A stretch of DNA of 64,000 nucleotides from Pseudomonas sp. RIT-562 (GTDB lineage: Bacteria > Pseudomonadota > Gammaproteobacteria > Pseudomonadales > Pseudomonadaceae), in the NCBI RefSeq assembly GCF_026241895.1, contig NZ_JAPJIV010000009.1:1-64000 (forward strand). Direction: 5' to 3'. The notes beneath the pieces are model-generated. The model was not told where the DNA came from and did not search any database. It worked only from the letters and a program-made list of their open reading frames with translations. A program made the position numbers and the translations under genes. Of the stretch, positions 35,540 through 44,659 are shown in pieces. Every line of letters starts with the position of its first letter. The first letter of the stretch is position 1.

Positions 35540-35665
35540 ATTGAAGCAAGCGGAACGCGCAGGCGAAAGCCGGAGGCGTAAGGATGGAAGCCCGTAAGGG
35601 CCGAGACGCTGGCGTTTACGCGAAGGCTTGGTTCACGACAGCCGTCCCCTAAAAGGGGTACGCAA
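35540..35665 (+). ncRNA. Candidate structured RNA
   Basis: Five consecutive stem-loops can be drawn on the + strand: GGC-GAAA-GCC (35562-35571); an outer GCGT/ACGC stem (35576-35579 with 35606-35609) enclosing GCCC-GTAA-GGGC (35590-35601); GCG-TTTA-CGC (35612-35621); GGCT/AGCC (35625-35628 with 35640-35643); and CCCC-TAAAA-GGGG (35646-35658). Two loops are GNRA type only when read on this strand. There is no coding signal. The RNA class is not identified; a decayed mobile-element end is the alternative. Confidence 0.4.
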
Positions 35666-35723
35666 CGCACAAACTGCAAGTCGAACTCACGTGCCATCAA
35701 AATGCAGAGCTTTGGATGCAGGC

Positions 35724-35982
35724 TCACAGCGCAGCGAGTAAAACTTCGAGCCTCTGACGTCCCCAAGTACTAAGCAGCTCGACTGGGTCGGTGCCATAGC
35801 GTGGCAAGGTTTCTAACCCTGCGCAGCCATCTCGCTAGCTGCGGTATTCGCAGTAGTCCAAGGGTCACAGTCGTTGAAGAGTGTGAGTGCCAGCCATCTA
35901 TCTCAACGGGCACGAGTCCGTGGCGGATATCGCTCCATAATAGGACGGAGGTCTGATTCATGACCCCTGTGCCTAGTGACAC
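35724..35982 (-). pseudogene. DUF7693-like gene, copy 2, decayed
   Basis: Minus-strand reading gives TSVLLWSDIRHGLVPVEIDG, a shift, LTLFNDCD, another shift, LDYCEYRS, a stop, RDGCAGLETLPRYGTDPVEL, LSTWGRQRLEVLLAAL, and TGA (35724-35726). The block EIDGW.LTLFNDCD.LDYCEY...RYGTDPVELLSTW is the same protein family as the + strand remnant at 22998-23326. Two frameshifts and one stop are needed. The ending is clearer here than in copy 1. Confidence 0.78.
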
Positions 35983-36056
35983 GACCTTCCGTGTTGAGCA
36001 GCCAGTCGAGCAAAACAGCGTCGATTCAGAACCCTACTAAGAAATTGATCTCATAA

Positions 36057-36086
36057 AAAAGGCACCTGCAGAGGAGGTGCCTTTAG
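36057..36086 (-). terminator. Intrinsic terminator of the minus-strand gene at 36123
   Basis: A perfect 10-bp stem (AAAGGCACCT / AGGTGCCTTT, 36060-36069 with 36077-36086) is followed leftward by a six-T run. It lies about 37 nt after the stop of the gene at 36123-36359 on the minus strand. Confidence 0.85.
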
Positions 36087-36122
36087 CCGGAATAAAGGAG
36101 GCAGGGCCCTCTCCGGCCTCAC

Positions 36123-36359
36123 TTAGTGTGAGATGGATTTCGCTCGTTCGTCATATTGAGCGTTGAATAAAGATGGGTTTAAATGCCCGGAAATTTCTCT
36201 GAGAGCAGCATTGGCTGCTGATTTGCTGTGAAAATCACCAATTGCACCGTCCACAACCAGCCCCTTAGCGCGCTCTAGAATTTCGTTCTTATCGTGCCTC
36301 GCGGCCTTAAGAAGCGCTGCAATTACAACTTCCAACGCAATTTCACGATCAGTCGTCAT
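36123..36359 (-). CDS. Small hypothetical protein
   Basis: The 78-residue product from ATG 36359 (GAGGAA 7 nt upstream) is helical: DREIALEVVIAALLKAARHD, NEILERAKGLVVDG, SAANAALREISGHL. A longer frame to 36464 is open but its extra 35 residues are not protein-like, and the site supports the shorter form. No domain recognised. A good intrinsic terminator follows. Confidence 0.68.
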   Translation of the reverse strand: MTTDREIALEVVIAALLKAARHDKNEILERAKGLVVDGAIGDFHSKSAANAALREISGHLNPSLFNAQYDERAKSISH

Positions 36360-36464
36360 TTTCGCTTCCTCATCCGGCCCGTATGCCGGTGACCAATCAA
36401 TACCCCATCCTACCCAAAATTGCCACCTTGCGGCATTTGGTGAAAGAGGGAGTCGCATGAGCAT

Positions 36465-37314
36465 TTTTAACCACTGCTGTCAATCTGCGGTGGGCTCATA
36501 AGAAGGGTAGGGAACCTAATTCCCACTGCCTGCGGTGTAAGGCGGTGTGAATGAAATAGAAAATAGGATGCAGATCTTAGCTAATGTTATGCATCGGCCT
36601 CGGTTTCGCGAGACCGATACTCAAAAAACAGCGGCTATTTGTAGTTCCCTGCCTTTCGATATCCTACGGCCTGAGCTTCGGATTCAGACGTGAAGGGCAG
36701 AACCAGCTCGATTGGCTAGGAAAACGTGGTAGCACTGGCTCGCTAAAAACCACCTTCACGAGTTAATTGGCCTCAATTACTCCATCAGACATTGGTGATT
36801 GAGCCATCTCATCTTGGCTCGCGAACTCATTTTTGAAGGTCAGGGGCGGCGGGCCGAAGGCTGCTTTCACCTGCAGGCGAACGTGTGTCGTGAAAATATA
36901 GTTCAGGAGCCCCCCTTGAATTCAAAAAATCGCGACGGAGTTCTTATATTTGAAATCAAAAAACAGCAGAGATCTACCTGGCCATTTTTCCCGGAGGTAT
37001 GACTTGTTAGGGGAATCGGATCGATTGCTTCTACCTCTTTGCCTCTTTTTTGTCTCTGCTTAAAAATTTTGAAAGGACGACTATCTCAGGAAGGGTGTCA
37101 GCCCTAGCTGTCTGTAAGTCATGTAGAACTCGCTTCTTCGCGACGAAGGCGCGGCTAGATTTTGCGTTTTCTTTCAAAGGTCTTCGAAGGCCCTCGAAAA
37201 TTTGGGAAACCTATGAGTAGGAGGCGAATACGAGGACGATTTCAGGCAGCCTGGCTAGGCTCAAAAAACTCGTGAAATCGAGCATTCGAAGCGCTTAGAC
37301 GCCAAATCCCTCAG
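36465..37314. other. Intergenic stretch, probably decayed DNA
   Basis: No gene recognised. One minus-strand reading near 36620-36720 (ELVLPFTSESEAQAVGYRKA) is protein-like but broken by stops and has no start, so a former small gene is possible. An imperfect TCGGT/ACCGA inverted repeat lies near 36602. Confidence 0.45.
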
Positions 37315-37401
37315 TGTTCTTCATCGGAAACTGGCGACGATTACTTGCTGTACTGGCCTATAGCCGCTAATAGGTATGGGGTGATTCACGAGGGCATGAA
37401 G

Positions 37402-37647
37402 ATGAATGCGAGATTTGTTGTAATTCCTGCGATCCCTATCGAAACGGGATCTGTGCGCAACGGAACACGCTTCTACTGCGAAACGGCGCCTATAGGTTTC
37501 AACATCTACGATAATGACGAGAAGTCGCGTTCCAAGGCTGCATATCAGACGCGGTCAGAAGCTGATGGCGAATGCCAACGTCTCAACCTAGAGCTGGTAA
37601 ACAGCGTCCTTGCTCAACAACAATCCAAGCCAGTTCAACGAAATTGA
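37402..37647 (+). CDS. Small conserved protein, copy 2 of a duplicated pair
   Basis: The 81-residue product from ATG 37402 is a paralogue of 22233-22460 (NARFVVIPAIPIETGSVRNG, TRFYCETAPIGFNIYDNDEK, AAYQTRSEADGECQ). GAGG lies 8-11 nt upstream. The roughly 60 nt leader is also conserved between copies (TTGCTGT..TGGCC.ATAGCCGCT.ATAG) and codes for LLYWPIAAN in the upstream frame. Function unknown. Confidence 0.72.
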   Translation: MNARFVVIPAIPIETGSVRNGTRFYCETAPIGFNIYDNDEKSRSKAAYQTRSEADGECQRLNLELVNSVLAQQQSKPVQRN

Positions 37648-37820
37648 TACAAGCTTGCGAATGGAGTCCAAAGAACTCGACCTGGGGGCCCTTAGCCTGC
37701 CGCAGATGGGTTCTGGCTACTGGTGCGTACGTCCAGCTGAGAGCCCAAATTCAGTGACCCTAGGAAAGCTGACAAAGTCGGAACGATGATGATTAACGCT
37801 CTGCGCAGTGGGAAATCAGG

Positions 37821-39398
37821 ATGATGTTGACTAAGCGCCGCAGCTCTATGGTTGGTTTTATTTTTTTTGCTGTTGGCCTGGTTACTTTTTCTGCTTGGCT
37901 GCTGTTGAAGTCCGAGACTCAACGCAGAGAACAGCGATTCTCCGAATACGTGCAAAATATTTCCGGCATCGTGCGAAATCAGCTTGATACCAATGAAGCT
38001 GTTCTTGCGGGTTTTTCAGCATTCCTCCAGGCCGTGGATCAGAGCGACACGGATGCTGCGGCCCGTTATGCGGCAGCCGTCCTATCAGCATACCCACATA
38101 TCTACATGCTTGAGGCCGCGCGGGCTGTTCCCCTAGCTGAGCAAGCCGCCTTTGAAGAACTGTTGCGGCGAACATGGCGGCATGACTTCGAGCTGAAAGA
38201 GTTCCCGAGCCTCACTCAGCAGCCTAGCCAACCTCAGGCATTTCTCAATGAGACGTGGCCGGTGTTGTTTATGTACCCGCTACTCCCTGAATCCAGCTCA
38301 ATCTACGGAGTAAGGCTGGAAACCGTGGCCTACCTGTCCTACGCATTGGCACGAACCCACAGCAGCCAGAAACCTGTGGTTTCACCGGTATTCTCCATGT
38401 ACGAGGGAGGCAATGCTTACATACTGATGCAGTCAGTCAGTCGGCCAAAGCAGGTAAGACAGGACACCCGTCCCAATTTCTTCGGCAGTACGATGGTGAC
38501 TTTGCTGTTGGTCAAGACGAACTCGCTGCTCGATGCCGTGAACAACGCGAACGTAGACTTCTTGGTTCACATAAGAGCTATCCTGAAAACTGCAGCCGGG
38601 TCTGAAAGTGATGTGTTTTCCACGCAGACTCAGCAAGCAAGTTTACTGGATCGCCTGCTATTGCCGCGCCTGGCCAGCCGAGTTGAGATCAGAACCACTT
38701 CACAACCGATGACACTGCTGTTTGAGCGTCAGTTGCGTGTAGAGGATTTTTTAACGGCGGAGACATTGATTATCCTCGCGGTTCTGGGAGGTGCACTCGT
38801 AATGATGCCGCTTGTTTTAATTCGGCATTTCCAGGCGATTGAAAGGGCTGAGGTCGAGCATGAGCGCTCGGCCTATCTCGCAACCCATGACGTGCTTACT
38901 CAATTGCCGAATCGCTACCTTTTCGCCGAACGCTTTCATCAGGTTTATGCCGACTGGCAAGTGAAGGGTGTTCCGTTTGCAGTGCTATTAATCGACTTGG
39001 ATTACTTCAAGGAAATTAACGATAAGCACGGCCATGAGGTCGGCGACGAGATTCTTCGAGTGGTTGCAGACCGCATGCTCGCGTCCAAGCGCTCGTGTGA
39101 CACGGTCGCACGCTACGGCGGAGACGAGTTCGTGGCTTTGATCGCAGATCTTAGGAGCCCAGAAAGCGCAGAAATGAAGGCCACGAGGATACTAGAAGCT
39201 ATCGCGCAGCCGGTCGTCACGACCATAGGCGAGGTACTACTCTCGTGCAGCATCGGAGTTTCGATCTGTCCTCTCCACGGGCAGAGCTTGGATACGTTGC
39301 TAAAAGCAGCGGATCAGGCGATGTATGACGTTAAACAACTGGGTCGGATGGGGATTGCAATGACTAAGAAGCGGCCTTTCACTCCACTCGATAATTAA
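37821..39398 (+). CDS. CHASE-like sensor diguanylate cyclase
   Basis: The 525-residue membrane protein has an N-terminal helix (about 9-30), a periplasmic CHASE-like region (about 40-300), a second helix (about 314-335) and a C-terminal GGDEF domain (about 355-520). The active motif RYGGDEFVAL sits at about residue 432 and substrate contacts lie in DLDYFKEINDKHGHEVGD (in part). The start has only a weak site. It belongs to the series of cyclic-di-GMP enzymes between 25 and 43 kb. Its signal is unknown. Confidence 0.92.
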   Translation: MMLTKRRSSMVGFIFFAVGLVTFSAWLLLKSETQRREQRFSEYVQNISGIVRNQLDTNEAVLAGFSAFLQAVDQSDTDAAARYAAAVLSAYPHIYMLEAARAVPLAEQAAFEELLRRTWRHDFELKEFPSLTQQPSQPQAFLNETWPVLFMYPLLPESSSIYGVRLETVAYLSYALARTHSSQKPVVSPVFSMYEGGNAYILMQSVSRPKQVRQDTRPNFFGSTMVTLLLVKTNSLLDAVNNANVDFLVHIRAILKTAAGSESDVFSTQTQQASLLDRLLLPRLASRVEIRTTSQPMTLLFERQLRVEDFLTAETLIILAVLGGALVMMPLVLIRHFQAIERAEVEHERSAYLATHDVLTQLPNRYLFAERFHQVYADWQVKGVPFAVLLIDLDYFKEINDKHGHEVGDEILRVVADRMLASKRSCDTVARYGGDEFVALIADLRSPESAEMKATRILEAIAQPVVTTIGEVLLSCSIGVSICPLHGQSLDTLLKAADQAMYDVKQLGRMGIAMTKKRPFTPLDN

Positions 39399-39424
39399 CA
39401 CACACTGCTGATCGATATGGTCGA

Positions 39425-39893
39425 TCAGGGTAGCCCTTGATTTGGACTCCTCGCCGCGAACATGCCGGCGATGATACGGGCATCCAAGAGGGCGTGATGT
39501 GGAAGCGGTACCCCATCGTTCATAACCTTCAGAGTGTTAGCATCAATAGGGTGATTTCGGACATTTCTTGGCCATTTCCCATCGTCATACGCTAGTTCAC
39601 AGAAAAGCTCCCAGTCGTACTGCGGGGCGTCTGTGACAATCTCCAGGGCTTCGTCGAACGACGTGAGGAAGTCGAACAGTGCTGACCTTGCGCCAATGAT
39701 GGGTAGTGCATAGCTTCCGCCCCAGAGCTGCGGAAGGACGATCTTGATTGCGAAGTCGCTGCAGTCAGCTTCTCGCCATGTGTCGATCAATTCCGCGTAG
39801 AATTCGCGTCCATCCTCGGCCACCAACGCCAGCGAAATAAGCTTTTGCTGCCGCCGAGCGCTGGGTAAACTCGCAATCAAGAAAGAGCCTCAT
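39425..39893 (-). pseudogene. 3'-5' exonuclease, single frameshift
   Basis: ATG 39893 begins RLFLDCEFTQ, holding the first catalytic Asp/Glu motif of DEDDh exonucleases. The downstream frame, reading from about 39860 to 39425, gives RQQKLISLALVAEDGREFYA, then DWELFCELAYDDGKWPRNV, and ends with HHALLDARIIAG, holding the final His/Asp motif. The two parts are joined by a 1-bp gain near 39850 (run CCGCCG). With it corrected the protein has about 155 residues and resembles the small 3'-5' exoribonucleases of Pseudomonas. As it stands, the catalytic motif I is separated from the rest. Confidence 0.82.
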
Positions 39894-39910
39894 GCTGTTA
39901 GAACTCCGCA

Positions 39911-40276
39911 ATGACTAGGTTCCGGCTCGATATGTCGCAGGAAGCTCTGCTATGGGAGATGGCCCTTGAGCATTTTGGCTCAGACGGGCTGCTCCAAGTG
40001 GTAGTAGAGATGTGGGGTAGCGCAGCCGCGCCGTCTAGATCAGTCGTTGAACACATGTCCACCGATAGGATGAGCCAGGAAGTCCTGAATATACTGAAAA
40101 TTGCCCAAGAGATATTGGACACTTTCGTATCGGATAGAAGGCCCATTCATGACAAGGTAACGCTATACGCACGTCATGCAAGTGATTTAGCTGACGGGCT
40201 TATCACACGACTGCCGAAGGAAAAGCTTTCGCGCGCTTTGAGGGGCTCTCGGATCGAAATCGAACTGGGGATGTGA
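39911..40276 (+). CDS. Hypothetical helical protein
   Basis: The 121-residue product (TRFRLDMSQEALLWEMALEH, FGSDGLLQVVVEMWGSA, RMSQEVLNILKIAQEILDTF) is helical and soluble. It starts 18 nt from the divergent broken exonuclease. No good ribosome binding site is present, yet composition and length favour a gene. No family is recognised. Confidence 0.6.
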   Translation: MTRFRLDMSQEALLWEMALEHFGSDGLLQVVVEMWGSAAAPSRSVVEHMSTDRMSQEVLNILKIAQEILDTFVSDRRPIHDKVTLYARHASDLADGLITRLPKEKLSRALRGSRIEIELGM

Positions 40277-40359
40277 CGCCTAGCAGTCCCCGACGACAAC
40301 GGTCAGTAACAATCCTAGTAAACTTTGTTTAGCTAATTATCACTCCTTTGAGATGCCCT

Positions 40360-40695
40360 ATGAACTCTGAATTAACTGAAGAAGAAATGCGTCGTGCTCT
40401 GTTCGGTACGGATGAGCCCGAAGTGCAGGTTTCAACCACTCCGGTGCAGGAATCTGCGCCCGAGGTTGTCCTTACCAAGCCGGCTGTAGCTCCCACCGTC
40501 AAGAAAGCAGTAAAGAATGCGTTTACCCCTAGGCTTAGGGTCACGCTCCGGGTTGGCAATGACTTTGAGGGGAAGATGCACGAGTTGATTCACGAGGCTT
40601 ATACGTTGAGCTCGTTGCTTGCCGAGCAAGAGGCCGTGAAGGCTGCCAGGAAGAAGTACAAGTATGTGGAAGTAGTTTCGGTCAAGTCGATGTAG
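40360..40695 (+). CDS. Hypothetical protein with low-complexity linker
   Basis: The 111-residue product starts NSELTEEEMRRALFG, has a Pro/Val/Thr-rich linker (about 25-55), and ends in a basic alpha/beta part (FTPRLRVTLRVGNDFEGKMH ... KYKYVEVVSVKSM). ATG 40360 is chosen over TTG 40348 for its protein-like N-terminus. The pattern is familiar from uncharacterised Pseudomonas proteins, but I cannot name a family. It converges on the truncated chemoreceptor gene. Confidence 0.6.
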   Translation: MNSELTEEEMRRALFGTDEPEVQVSTTPVQESAPEVVLTKPAVAPTVKKAVKNAFTPRLRVTLRVGNDFEGKMHELIHEAYTLSSLLAEQEAVKAARKKYKYVEVVSVKSM

Positions 40696-40780
40696 AGGCT
40701 CTCCTTAGAGAACCACTATACTTTTGCTCAAAGCGATCATTTTGGCTATCGGAAACGCTACCGCAGCGTGACTGCGCGTT

Positions 40781-41945
40781 CTAAGTCACATGAGTCGCAA
40801 ATGCGCCCACTGCGTCGACTACACTCTTGGCGCCATCCTGAATCTCAACAATTACCAGGCCAGCCTGTGTGGCAAGTTCAAGGCCTTGCTCTGCTTGGAA
40901 CTTGCTGTTTGCCATCTCAGCTATGGTCTCATCCACTAGCTTCTTGTTCTGCAAGACAACCGATGCAATTTCTTCAGTAGCAGTGCTGGTACGCCCAGCC
41001 AATTGTCGAACCTCATCAGCCACCACCGCAAAGCCTCGACCCTGCTCACCTGCGCGTGCAGCTTCAATCGCAGCATTCAATGCCAACAAGTTGGTTTGTT
41101 GGGCAATACTACTTATCGTCTGAATGATGGAGCTGATTAACAATGACTGCTTACCGAGCGCTTCGACCCCGCGAGAGGCAGTCTGCATATCAACAGCAAT
41201 TTTACGCATGGTATGCATAGTGTCGTTGACTACGAGTGCTCCGCGCTGAGCAATAACATCCGTCTGCTGGGAAATTTCAAATGCAGTTTGCGCGGCTTTA
41301 CTGACCTCTTGCTCACGGGCCACTTGATCGGTGACTACCGCTGCAAATTTAACGACTTTGCAGAGTGCTCCTTCGGTGTCATAAACCGGATTGTACGTCG
41401 CTTCCAGCCATACGGTTTGACCACGACTGTCAATACGTTCAAATCGACCTGCAACAAACTCTCCCTTGTTCAAAGTTAACCAAAAGTCTTTGTATTGTTG
41501 GGATGAGGCTTCCTCTGGCTTGCAGAAAATACGATGGTGACTACCTTTAGCTTGGCCCAAACTGTAGCCCATCGCTTTTAAAAATTGGTCATTAGCCATG
41601 ATAACGTGGCCAGTGAGATCGAACTCGATCACCGCCGTCGAACGAAGCAATGCGTCAATGAAGGAGGCGTTTTCCGATGCTTTTTCCACGCGAGAGGTAA
41701 TGTTCGTCGCATAGCACGTGATATGACTCAACCGTCCAGTCGCATCCGTTATAGGCTGCCAATGTGCATGAAGCCACACCAATGAACCGTCAGCATGCAG
41801 GTACCTGTACTCGTCAGTGATGGACTTGCCTGCGGCGACAGCTGCTCGAAAGTTGTGAAAGCACGGAAGCTTTGATACGTACCGCGGAACAATATCGGCC
41901 ATGGCAAGACCTCGGAGTCGATCCTGCGGGTAGCCGAGCGCATGA
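40781..41945 (-). pseudogene. PAS-PAS-MCP soluble chemoreceptor (BdlA-like), 5' truncated
   Basis: The minus-strand coding runs from about 41945 ([20 protein letters not shown]) to 40781. It contains parts of two PAS domains, with [16 protein letters not shown] and [12 protein letters not shown] between them, and a short MCP signalling tip ([20 protein letters not shown], then [16 protein letters not shown]). The layout matches the BdlA group, which controls biofilm dispersion. The first PAS and the start are missing. The same open frame continues to 42277 antisense to the EAL gene, giving 498 residues of which the first 115 or so are accidental. Signalling function is doubtful. Confidence 0.82.
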
Positions 41946-42955
41946 TGGCCAGCATTGCCAGACCCTACTGCATCCAGGGTATTGACCTGCATGTGAGTGC
42001 AAGCGTCGGCATCACCCTGAGCGATGGCCACATCGAGCAGCCGATGCAACTGATCCAGCAGGCGGACATGGCCATGTACAAAGCCAAGCAGAAAGGGCGC
42101 AACAACTTTCAGTGGTACACCAGCGACCTCAATCAACGTGTTTGCGAGCACGCGAGCCTGCGCAATGACCTGCAAAAGGCTATCGAAACTCAATCGTTCC
42201 AGTTGCATTACCAACCGCAGATAGACGCACGCACGGGCCGGGTGGTCGGGATCGAAGCACTGCTGCGCTGGAATCATCTGGAAAAAGGATTTATCTCACC
42301 GGCGGTGTTTGTGCCGGTGGCAGAGGACAGTGGTCAGATCATCCCGCTGAGCCTTTGGGTACTCGATACCGCCTGCGCGCAGTTGCGGCAGCTGGGCGAG
42401 CAGGGCATCACAGGCATCTCGATGGCCGTGAATATTTCGCCGATACATTTCCAGCGTGGGCAGTTCGTCGAGTGTATCCAGGCAGTGCTGAACAGGTACG
42501 AACTTAGCGCAGGGCAGTTGGAACTGGAGATTACCGAGTCGCTCTTATTGCATAACGTTGAGCAGGCGATCGACACGTTGCACCAGCTCAAGGCTCTAGG
42601 TGTACGCATTGCGCTCGATGATTTCGGCACCGGTTATTCCAGCCTCAGCTACCTCAAACGCTTACCCATCGACAAGATCAAGATTGACCGTTCTTTCATC
42701 AGAGATATCGCTACCGACCATCACGATGCAGCGATCACCCAAGGCATTATTTCCATGGCCCATCACCTCAGCCTGAGGGTGGTCGCCGAAGGTGTGGAAA
42801 CCACATCTCAAATCGATTTCCTGAAGGGCAGTCGCTGCGATATTTTTCAGGGGTATTACTTTGCCAAACCGATGCCCAGTGCAGACCTTGAGGCCTTCAT
42901 TAGCCTACGCGAATCCCGGTCCCTGACGCCCGGTCTTGTCTGTTCGCAGGTTTGA
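41942..42955 (+). pseudogene. GGDEF-EAL gene, 5' truncated; EAL domain intact
   Basis: The protein begins inside the last part of a GGDEF domain ([35 protein letters not shown]) and continues into a complete EAL domain. The EAL motifs EALLRWN, ESLLL, DDFGTGYSSLSYLKRLPIDK, the KIDRSF Lys/Asp pair and VVAEGVET, QGYYFAKPM are all present, so a phosphodiesterase core survives. Everything upstream, including the GGDEF motif, is gone and replaced by the truncated chemoreceptor in head-to-head orientation. An ATG at 41942 exists but no ribosome binding site is evident. Confidence 0.82.
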
Positions 42956-43467
42956 ACAGGCGAATTCGCAGATTTAAACGAGTCCGGTTGCCCTGAACCA
43001 CACTTCAGTTGCCACTTCGGTCCTGGAGCGTTCCTGTTGAGCGCTTCAGATCTTTTGCCGGGTCCAGAAGCGTTTGGGAAACTGAGCGCTTTAGACCCAA
43101 GCTCTGCTCAACACGCCTGGCCGTGGACGCATTAAGCGCGTGACTGTTGTTGGCACTGGAGGGTACCGAAAATTCGTTCAGTTACTACGGTAAGCGTCAT
43201 CAACGACTATAGTCATTGGTGAGCCAGAGCGAATCCGACCATTCCCCTGCCAACCTGGCCTAATCCAATTCCGCGATTACACGGCGGATCTTCTTGTGTT
43301 CCTTGATGCGGAACGTAAACGTTTCGCTGCCGAAATTACTCAGGCTCAGGCTGAGATCGAGGCAGCGTTGTCTTTTTTTTCCCCTTGATGGTGGATGGAG
43401 TTATCCCGCCGGGCACGTCGTATCCCACTGAGCACGTCCCAACCACCCATCTATCAAGGTTCAAGCA
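42956..43467. other. Intergenic stretch with a coding-like remnant
   Basis: No complete gene. Near 43274-43390 one + frame reads FRDYTADLLVFLDAERKRFA followed by AEITQAQAEIEAALSFF. It is protein-like but has no start or known family. The rest shows no recognisable signal apart from the leader of the peroxiredoxin gene. Confidence 0.45.
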
Positions 43468-44010
43468 ATGAATACTTCAGAGTTAGATGATGCACAAAAA
43501 ACCAATGGCGACCTGGTTCAGGGTCCGCTGCCGGCCGGCACTGTCGCGCCCGACTTCACTCTTCACGCAACCCCTGATCAACAGTTGTCGCTGCGTGAGC
43601 TAAAGGGAAATCCCGTGATACTGGCGTTTTATCCCGCTGACTGGACTTCGGTGTGTGGTGACCAACTGACCTTGTACAACCAGTTGTTACCCACCTTCAG
43701 AGAATATGGTGCGGTGCTATTGGGTATCTCGGTTGACAGCGCCTGGTGTCATCAGGCCTTTGCCAAAGATCGAAATTTCCACTTCAGCCTGCTGGCCGAT
43801 TTCGAGCCCAAAGGGGCGGTGGCACGACAGTATGGAGCGTACGAGTCCCAGCTCGGAGTTTGTAAGAGGGCACTGTTCGTGATTGACAAGGAGGGGGTGG
43901 TCGCCTGGAGCTACGTCTCACCAATGGCAATCAACCCTGGGGCGGACGGCATTCTGGATGCGCTGGATGCTCTGGTGAATTCGCCACAAAGCACGCCAAC
44001 CAAAAATTAA
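43468..44010 (+). CDS. Peroxiredoxin (AhpC/TSA family)
   Basis: The 180-residue thiol peroxidase has the peroxidatic-Cys context PADWTSVCGDQ (Cys63) in a thioredoxin fold (VAPDFTLHATP, NPVILAFYPADW). A second Cys (about residue 89, WCHQAF) and one at about 132 (LGVCKRALFV) could be resolving cysteines. It would reduce peroxides in the cytoplasm using a thiol donor. It lies 11 nt upstream of a DsbA-like gene, so both probably belong to one redox operon. No signal peptide. Confidence 0.9.
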   Translation: MNTSELDDAQKTNGDLVQGPLPAGTVAPDFTLHATPDQQLSLRELKGNPVILAFYPADWTSVCGDQLTLYNQLLPTFREYGAVLLGISVDSAWCHQAFAKDRNFHFSLLADFEPKGAVARQYGAYESQLGVCKRALFVIDKEGVVAWSYVSPMAINPGADGILDALDALVNSPQSTPTKN

Positions 44011-44021
44011 CAGGTGATTAC

Positions 44022-44561
44022 ATGGCCACTCTCAAAGTCCCGGTAAGTGCCAACGACCATCGCCAGGGAAGTGCGCATGCCAAGGTCACCTTGGTGGAAT
44101 TTGGCGACTATGAATGTCCCTATTGCGGTGAAGCTTATTGGATGGTCAAGAATCTGCAACAGCATTTTCGCGATGACTTGCTGTTTGTGTTCCGTAACTT
44201 CCCTCTGACCACCGCTCACCCCCATGCATTGGGTGCAGCGGTCACCGCTGAGTATGCCGGGAGTCGAGGATTCTTCTGGGAGGCCCACGACGAATTGTAC
44301 GAAAATCAGGATCGATTGGGCCTGCCGCTGTATCGCGCCATCGTTCTCAAACACGGCCTTCCCAAGGAGGAATTCGATCTTGCAATGCAAGAGGATACTT
44401 ACATTCCCAAAATACAAGCCGATTTCAATGGCGGTGTACGCAGTGGCGTGAATGGCACCCCAGCGTTTTACATTGACGGGCTTCGCTATGACGGAGTTCC
44501 AGAGTTCATCGGGATGAGTCAGATGATTGAGCTTTTGTTAGTGCGTGGACGAAATCGCTAG
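44022..44561 (+). CDS. DsbA-like thioredoxin-fold protein
   Basis: The 179-residue protein has the active-site motif CPYC (FGDYECPYCGEAYW, about 33-37) followed by a helical insertion and a cis-Pro segment (NGTPAFYIDG, about 149). It belongs to the DsbA/FrnE-type thioredoxins, but with no signal peptide it is probably cytoplasmic. It sits in an operon with the peroxiredoxin, where it could act as reductant or partner. A short duplicated piece of a similar gene remains at 46315-46396. Confidence 0.88.
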   Translation: MATLKVPVSANDHRQGSAHAKVTLVEFGDYECPYCGEAYWMVKNLQQHFRDDLLFVFRNFPLTTAHPHALGAAVTAEYAGSRGFFWEAHDELYENQDRLGLPLYRAIVLKHGLPKEEFDLAMQEDTYIPKIQADFNGGVRSGVNGTPAFYIDGLRYDGVPEFIGMSQMIELLLVRGRNR

Positions 44562-44659
44562 AGAGCCAAATCGGCTTGGCATCACCCACATCGGAGCCGA
44601 GGAAAAACCAACGTTAGCTTCCTTTTACATTAAAGAGGTGGACACGGAGCCGGCAACTA

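Noticed and set aside
41946..42277. N-terminal 110-residue extension of the chemoreceptor frame
   Set aside because: It is the antisense of the EAL gene and lacks PAS or receptor features; it exists only because of the junction at 41942.
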